From a virus: a DNA stretch of 41,294 bases. A program made the position numbers and the translations under genes. The stretch covers positions 1 through 41,294 of the IMG/VR virus record IMGVR_UViG_3300027714_000039; one strand, written 5' to 3'. Under the pieces are notes generated by a model. It saw nothing but the letters and a program-made list of their open reading frames with translations, searched no databases and had not been told where the DNA came from. Positions 37,683 through 41,294 of the stretch are shown piece after piece (position 1 is the stretch's first letter; each line of letters begins with the position of its first letter).

Positions 37683-39557
37683 ATGGGATTTGAAAAATTA
37701 AAAACAGATGTAAAATATTTACAAAAAGATTTTAAGGGGTATAAGGATAGATTAAATAATTTTGCACAAACATATTTTCCAACAATACATAATGATTTTA
37801 ATGAGGCTTCCCCAGCCCAAATGTTTGTTGAACTGTCTGCTTATGTTGGAGATGTATTATCCTTTTATATAGATACACAACTACGAGAAAGTTTATTGTT
37901 GCATGCAAGAGAGCGTTCAAACGTACTAGATATAGCTAAAGGATTAGGTTATAAATCTCCAGCTGCAGTTGCAGCAAGTGCAAAACTTGACATATACATA
38001 TTATTACCAGCAAATGGCTCAGGTGCTACTACTGGTCCAGACTGGAGATATGCTCCAGAAGTACAATCAGGATTAGAAACCTCTGCAGGAACAACAAATT
38101 ACTTTTCACAAAGGCCAGTTGACTTTAGGGTATCAAGTTCAGCTGATCCAACAGATATTTCAGTTTATAAAATAGATGCAAATGGTAATCCAGAAACTTT
38201 CCTGATTAAAAAGAACGTCACTTGTAAATCTGGTAATGTAAAATATAAAAAATATAGTTTTGCAAACCCTAAAAAATACGATAGTATTCTATTGCAAGAA
38301 AAAAATATAATTGAAATAATAGAGGCTAGAGATAGTGATCAAAATAAATGGTATGAAGTAGATTATCTTGCACAAAATCTAGTATATGAAGAAGTACAAA
38401 ACACTAGATATATAGATCCTGAATTTGCAGTCCACGCAGAAGATACCCCATATTTATTAAAATTAAGAAAAACTGGAAGAAGATTTACACAAGAACTATT
38501 GGCAAATGGAAAAACAAAGATAAATTTTGGAGCTGGAAATTCAACAGTATCTGATGAACTCATTGTGCCTAATCCAAATAATATAGGAATGCAATTACCA
38601 TATGGAAACACATCAGCAATGGATAATGCATGGGATCCATCAAACACGATGTTTACTAGAGCATATGGTACCGCTCCATCAGATACAACAATAACCTTCA
38701 AGTATTTAGTAGGTGGAGGAATTAAAGCAAACGTCAGAGCCGGTGAAATTAGAGAGGTTCAAGCTTCATCTTTCTCATTAAATGTTGATGGACTATCTAG
38801 ATCTACAGTTGATTTCGTTTATAAATCTTTAGCAGTTAATAATCCATCTCCAGCAACTGGTGGAAAATCACAAGAAACTGTTGAAGAAATAAGACAAAAT
38901 GCAATGGCCTTTTATGCTGCACAAAATAGAGCAGTAACTAGAGAAGATTTTTTATCTAGAGTTTATTCTATGCCTGGAAGATTTGGAAATATTGCTAAGG
39001 CTTATATTATACAAGATGAACAATTTAGTAAGGTTTCAGGAGGACCAGTACAAAACCCCCTAGCCCTAAATTTATATGTTCTGGCATACAACAATCAAGG
39101 CCAATTGACACAAGCAAACGAGGTAACAAAGGAAAATTTAAGAAATTATCTAAAAAGATATAGGATGCTTACTGATGCTATAAATATAAAGGATGGCCAT
39201 GTTGTAAATCTTGGAATAGATTATTCAATAATACCGTTACCATCATATAATAGTAAAAGTGTATTATTACAAATAAATAGAAAACTACAATCTATGTTTA
39301 ATATATTACATTGGCAATTCAATGAACCAATATTTGCTGCAAACATCGCAACAGAAATTGATAAAATTGAAGGTGTACAAACAGTACAAGACATAAATAT
39401 ATACTGTAAATGGGATACAGATTCAGGATATTCTGGAAACTATTATGATATAATAGACGCAACAAAAAATAAAATAGTTTATCCATCACAAGACCCTATA
39501 ATGTGGGAGGTAAAATACCCAACAGAAGATATAAGAGGAAAAGTAGTCACTTATTAG
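37683..39557 (+). CDS. Baseplate wedge subunit, gp6/BaseplateJ-like
   Basis: The N-terminal part FNEASPAQMFVELSAYVGDVLSFYIDTQLRES and ERSNVLDIAKGLGYK (about 36-101) is typical of T4-like gp6. The central part includes ETVEEIRQNAMAFYAAQNRAVTREDF (about 398-423), the BaseplateJ segment, and the C-terminal part is the dimer-forming domain. Length 624 is close to T4 gp6 (660). gp6 dimers build the inner ring of the baseplate. It is one base after the gp25-like gene. Confidence 0.9.
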   Translation: MGFEKLKTDVKYLQKDFKGYKDRLNNFAQTYFPTIHNDFNEASPAQMFVELSAYVGDVLSFYIDTQLRESLLLHARERSNVLDIAKGLGYKSPAAVAASAKLDIYILLPANGSGATTGPDWRYAPEVQSGLETSAGTTNYFSQRPVDFRVSSSADPTDISVYKIDANGNPETFLIKKNVTCKSGNVKYKKYSFANPKKYDSILLQEKNIIEIIEARDSDQNKWYEVDYLAQNLVYEEVQNTRYIDPEFAVHAEDTPYLLKLRKTGRRFTQELLANGKTKINFGAGNSTVSDELIVPNPNNIGMQLPYGNTSAMDNAWDPSNTMFTRAYGTAPSDTTITFKYLVGGGIKANVRAGEIREVQASSFSLNVDGLSRSTVDFVYKSLAVNNPSPATGGKSQETVEEIRQNAMAFYAAQNRAVTREDFLSRVYSMPGRFGNIAKAYIIQDEQFSKVSGGPVQNPLALNLYVLAYNNQGQLTQANEVTKENLRNYLKRYRMLTDAINIKDGHVVNLGIDYSIIPLPSYNSKSVLLQINRKLQSMFNILHWQFNEPIFAANIATEIDKIEGVQTVQDINIYCKWDTDSGYSGNYYDIIDATKNKIVYPSQDPIMWEVKYPTEDIRGKVVTY

Positions 39558-39566
39558 GAGATAATT

Positions 39567-40742
39567 ATGTATTATTCAATAACAGCAAAAAAAGATGCAA
39601 CAATATATGAGAGATCCGAAAGTCTCAATGCAGGAATTGATGAAATTCTAGAAATACAAAAAACGGTATCTTCATCTAATACGGTGAACATATATAATTC
39701 TAGAATTCTTATAAAATATGACCTTTCATCTATATCAAAATCTATGGTCGATGGAAACATACCCAATATAGCTCATCCAGAATCCTCAGCCTCAGTTTTC
39801 TTAAAACTATATACTACACGAGCAGCTTCATTATCTTATAAGTATGGTATTGAAGCTTATCCAATATCTCAATCTTGGGATATGGGACAAGGAAGAGCAA
39901 CTCAGAAAAAAATAACTCCTGGTGGAGCAATATCTTTTGAAGAAGAAGGAGTTAGTTGGAAATTTAGAGATGGAAAAGACTATTTTGGTAATACATGGTC
40001 AACTACTCCTGCCAATTTTTCTCCTGGTACTACTGGTTCATATTCAACAACTCCTGGTGGAGCAACTTGGTATGTGTCTTCTTCTACTGAACAATATGTT
40101 TCAACAGAAAAATTTGATTACGAAAAAACAGATATATCTATAGATGTTAGTAAAACGGTACGTAGATGGCTAGATGGTACAATTCCAAATGAAGGATTCA
40201 TAGTGCTTCGTTCCGGTTCAATATCAAACGAATATAGTGAAGAACAAAATTCAAGACCACATGGAACCTTACAATTTTATTCAACAGACTCTCATACAGT
40301 ATATCAACCAAGATTAGAATTTAGATGGGATGACTCATCAGAATCCACTGGTTCTTTGAGTCCGTTTGATGTAAATAAGAATAGTATAATATATCTTAAA
40401 GATAATGTTGGAAAATATAAAAAGGATAATAAGCATAGGTTTAGATTGGTTGGTAGAGAAAAATATCCTACTAAAACATATGATACAGTTTCTGCAGAGT
40501 TAGCTGTGAAATATTTACCACCAACAACATATTATGCCTTAAAGGATTCAAAAACTGGAGAAGTAATATTACCATTTAACACTGGAAGCACAAAACTAAG
40601 TTGTGACTCCATAGGAAATTATTTAGATTTATGGATGGACCAATTATATGCTGGTAGAAGATATAGTTTTATGTTTAAGGTAGTTACAGGTTCAATTGAA
40701 AACATATATGATAATGATTATTCATTTAAGGTTGTGATATAG
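39567..40742 (+). CDS. Baseplate or fibre-like structural protein, 391 aa
   Basis: The N-terminal 90 residues (AKKDATIYERSESLNAGIDEILEI, then ILIKYDLSSI) resemble DNRLRE-type beta-sandwich domains (tolerant of adhesin and fibre proteins). Residues about 100-250 are Ser/Thr/Gly-rich with strands, and DISIDVSKTVRRWLDGTIPNEGFIVLRSG follows the same family pattern. AGGAGA precedes the ATG. Context places it in the baseplate. It could be a wedge-peripheral or receptor-contact protein. Confidence 0.65.
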   Translation: MYYSITAKKDATIYERSESLNAGIDEILEIQKTVSSSNTVNIYNSRILIKYDLSSISKSMVDGNIPNIAHPESSASVFLKLYTTRAASLSYKYGIEAYPISQSWDMGQGRATQKKITPGGAISFEEEGVSWKFRDGKDYFGNTWSTTPANFSPGTTGSYSTTPGGATWYVSSSTEQYVSTEKFDYEKTDISIDVSKTVRRWLDGTIPNEGFIVLRSGSISNEYSEEQNSRPHGTLQFYSTDSHTVYQPRLEFRWDDSSESTGSLSPFDVNKNSIIYLKDNVGKYKKDNKHRFRLVGREKYPTKTYDTVSAELAVKYLPPTTYYALKDSKTGEVILPFNTGSTKLSCDSIGNYLDLWMDQLYAGRRYSFMFKVVTGSIENIYDNDYSFKVVI

Positions 40743-40745
40743 ATT

Positions 40746-41294
40746 ATGGCATACAGTAGAAAAAAAATAAAATCTAGAAGGTTTATCTCAAGTCGATCTC
40801 GTCCAAAGGTAAAACCAGTCATCAAACCACAAAGCCAGAGAGAATATCCAACGTCTCCAATACAGGTTGAAAAAGGTAATACAATACAAGATGCTGTAGA
40901 ATTTAATTCCTTTAGAGAAACACAAACTCCTTATGATGCATTAGTAGATATTATTGAATCAGTTGAAGGAGCTGGTGAAGGAGATACAGACTTTAGTGTT
41001 AATGAAACTTTAAGATATGGAGCAGGAGCATTATCCAGAACAGGCGATGGAGAATTGGTTAGTACTACTGCTGCTCAAACTAGAAATAGAATGGGAGTTT
41101 TAATTTCAGACCAGTCAAACCAAGAACATTATATTGTAGCAAATATTAAACATATATTTCAAGCAAAATCTTATATAAAACAAGTTGATACTTCAATATC
41201 CCAATTAAGAAGAATGCCTAAAGAAGTAACAGGCCCATCAAATATACCTGTAATAGATACAATACAATGTTATCCTGGCTTTGGTACATTAGAC
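40746..41294 (+). CDS. Hypothetical virion-region protein, partial at right edge
   Basis: The frame starts MAYSRKKIKSRRFISSRSRP, a very basic leader, and stays open for 183 codons to the end of the window. The visible part has a low-complexity start and then ordinary soluble sequence (DALVDIIESVEGAGEGDTDFS, QSNQEHYIVANIKHIFQAKS). I do not recognise it. Its place after the fibre-like gene suggests a baseplate or tail protein. Confidence 0.75.
   Translation, partial: MAYSRKKIKSRRFISSRSRPKVKPVIKPQSQREYPTSPIQVEKGNTIQDAVEFNSFRETQTPYDALVDIIESVEGAGEGDTDFSVNETLRYGAGALSRTGDGELVSTTAAQTRNRMGVLISDQSNQEHYIVANIKHIFQAKSYIKQVDTSISQLRRMPKEVTGPSNIPVIDTIQCYPGFGTLD

Noticed and set aside
1-41294. CRISPR arrays, insertion sequences, attachment sites
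   Set aside because: I saw no regularly spaced repeats, no transposase or integrase gene and no flanking direct repeats. The composition and gene content fit a lytic phage.

Overview
The window is a stretch of an AT-rich genome of a large tailed phage with a contractile (T4-like) tail. The right end carries a baseplate and spike block: a gp25-like wedge protein, a gp6-like wedge protein and three tandem spike paralogues with lysozyme-type domains. A T4 gp55-like late sigma factor sits just upstream. The rest is densely packed small genes of unknown function mixed with DNA-metabolism genes (ATP-dependent DNA ligase, HAD 5'-nucleotidase). Every gene I accept lies on the + strand. The host is uncertain. 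A Bacteroidota host is suggested by a secreted beta-barrel protein whose signal peptide ends ASA-Q, by a DUF4494-like protein, and by a tmRNA tag that starts GE and ends AMAA. Against that, many genes have clear Shine-Dalgarno sequences.

Layout. Positions 1-4480: small hypothetical genes, a SWIM-type zinc protein, a membrane-anchored 3D-domain (cell-wall hydrolase-like) protein, an HAD nucleotidase and DNA ligase, in operons headed by near-identical promoter modules. Positions 4480-4790: an untranslated, highly folded RNA with tRNA-like ends. Positions 4795-10772: a chain of overlapping small genes including a SET-domain protein, a SAM methyltransferase, a cyclophilin, a zinc ribbon and a CDGSH-like membrane protein. 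Positions 10773-11413: a non-coding region of about 640 bases with unusual composition. Positions 11414-18263: a MoxR/CobS-type AAA ATPase and, 3 kb on, a large HExxH plus von Willebrand A protein (CobT/DUF2201-like), with a tRNA-Glu between them. Positions 18276-21585: more small genes and Hsp20. Positions 21588-21990: a circularly permuted tmRNA. Positions 21997-26897: membrane proteins, a zinc-ribbon protein, an HD-domain hydrolase and the late sigma factor. Positions 27036-41294: outer-membrane-type protein, terminator, three spike paralogues, spike-tip-like protein, a methyltransferase, the gp25- and gp6-like wedge proteins, a fibre- or baseplate-like protein and one gene running off the right edge.

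The strongest unusual element is the tmRNA. The T-arm and 3' acceptor strand (21622-21646) lie upstream of the 5' acceptor strand (21716-21722). The two strands pair over 7 bp with the alanine identity pair G3-U70 and A73. A tag frame GEHVEMAMAA with two stop codons follows. Other points of note are the tripled spike gene, the MoxR/vWA metalloprotease-like pair, a repeated promoter module, TGACA-n3-TGTCA operator-like palindromes, two GC-rich islands sharing an 11-nt inverted match, and the tRNA-like RNA at 4495-4774.
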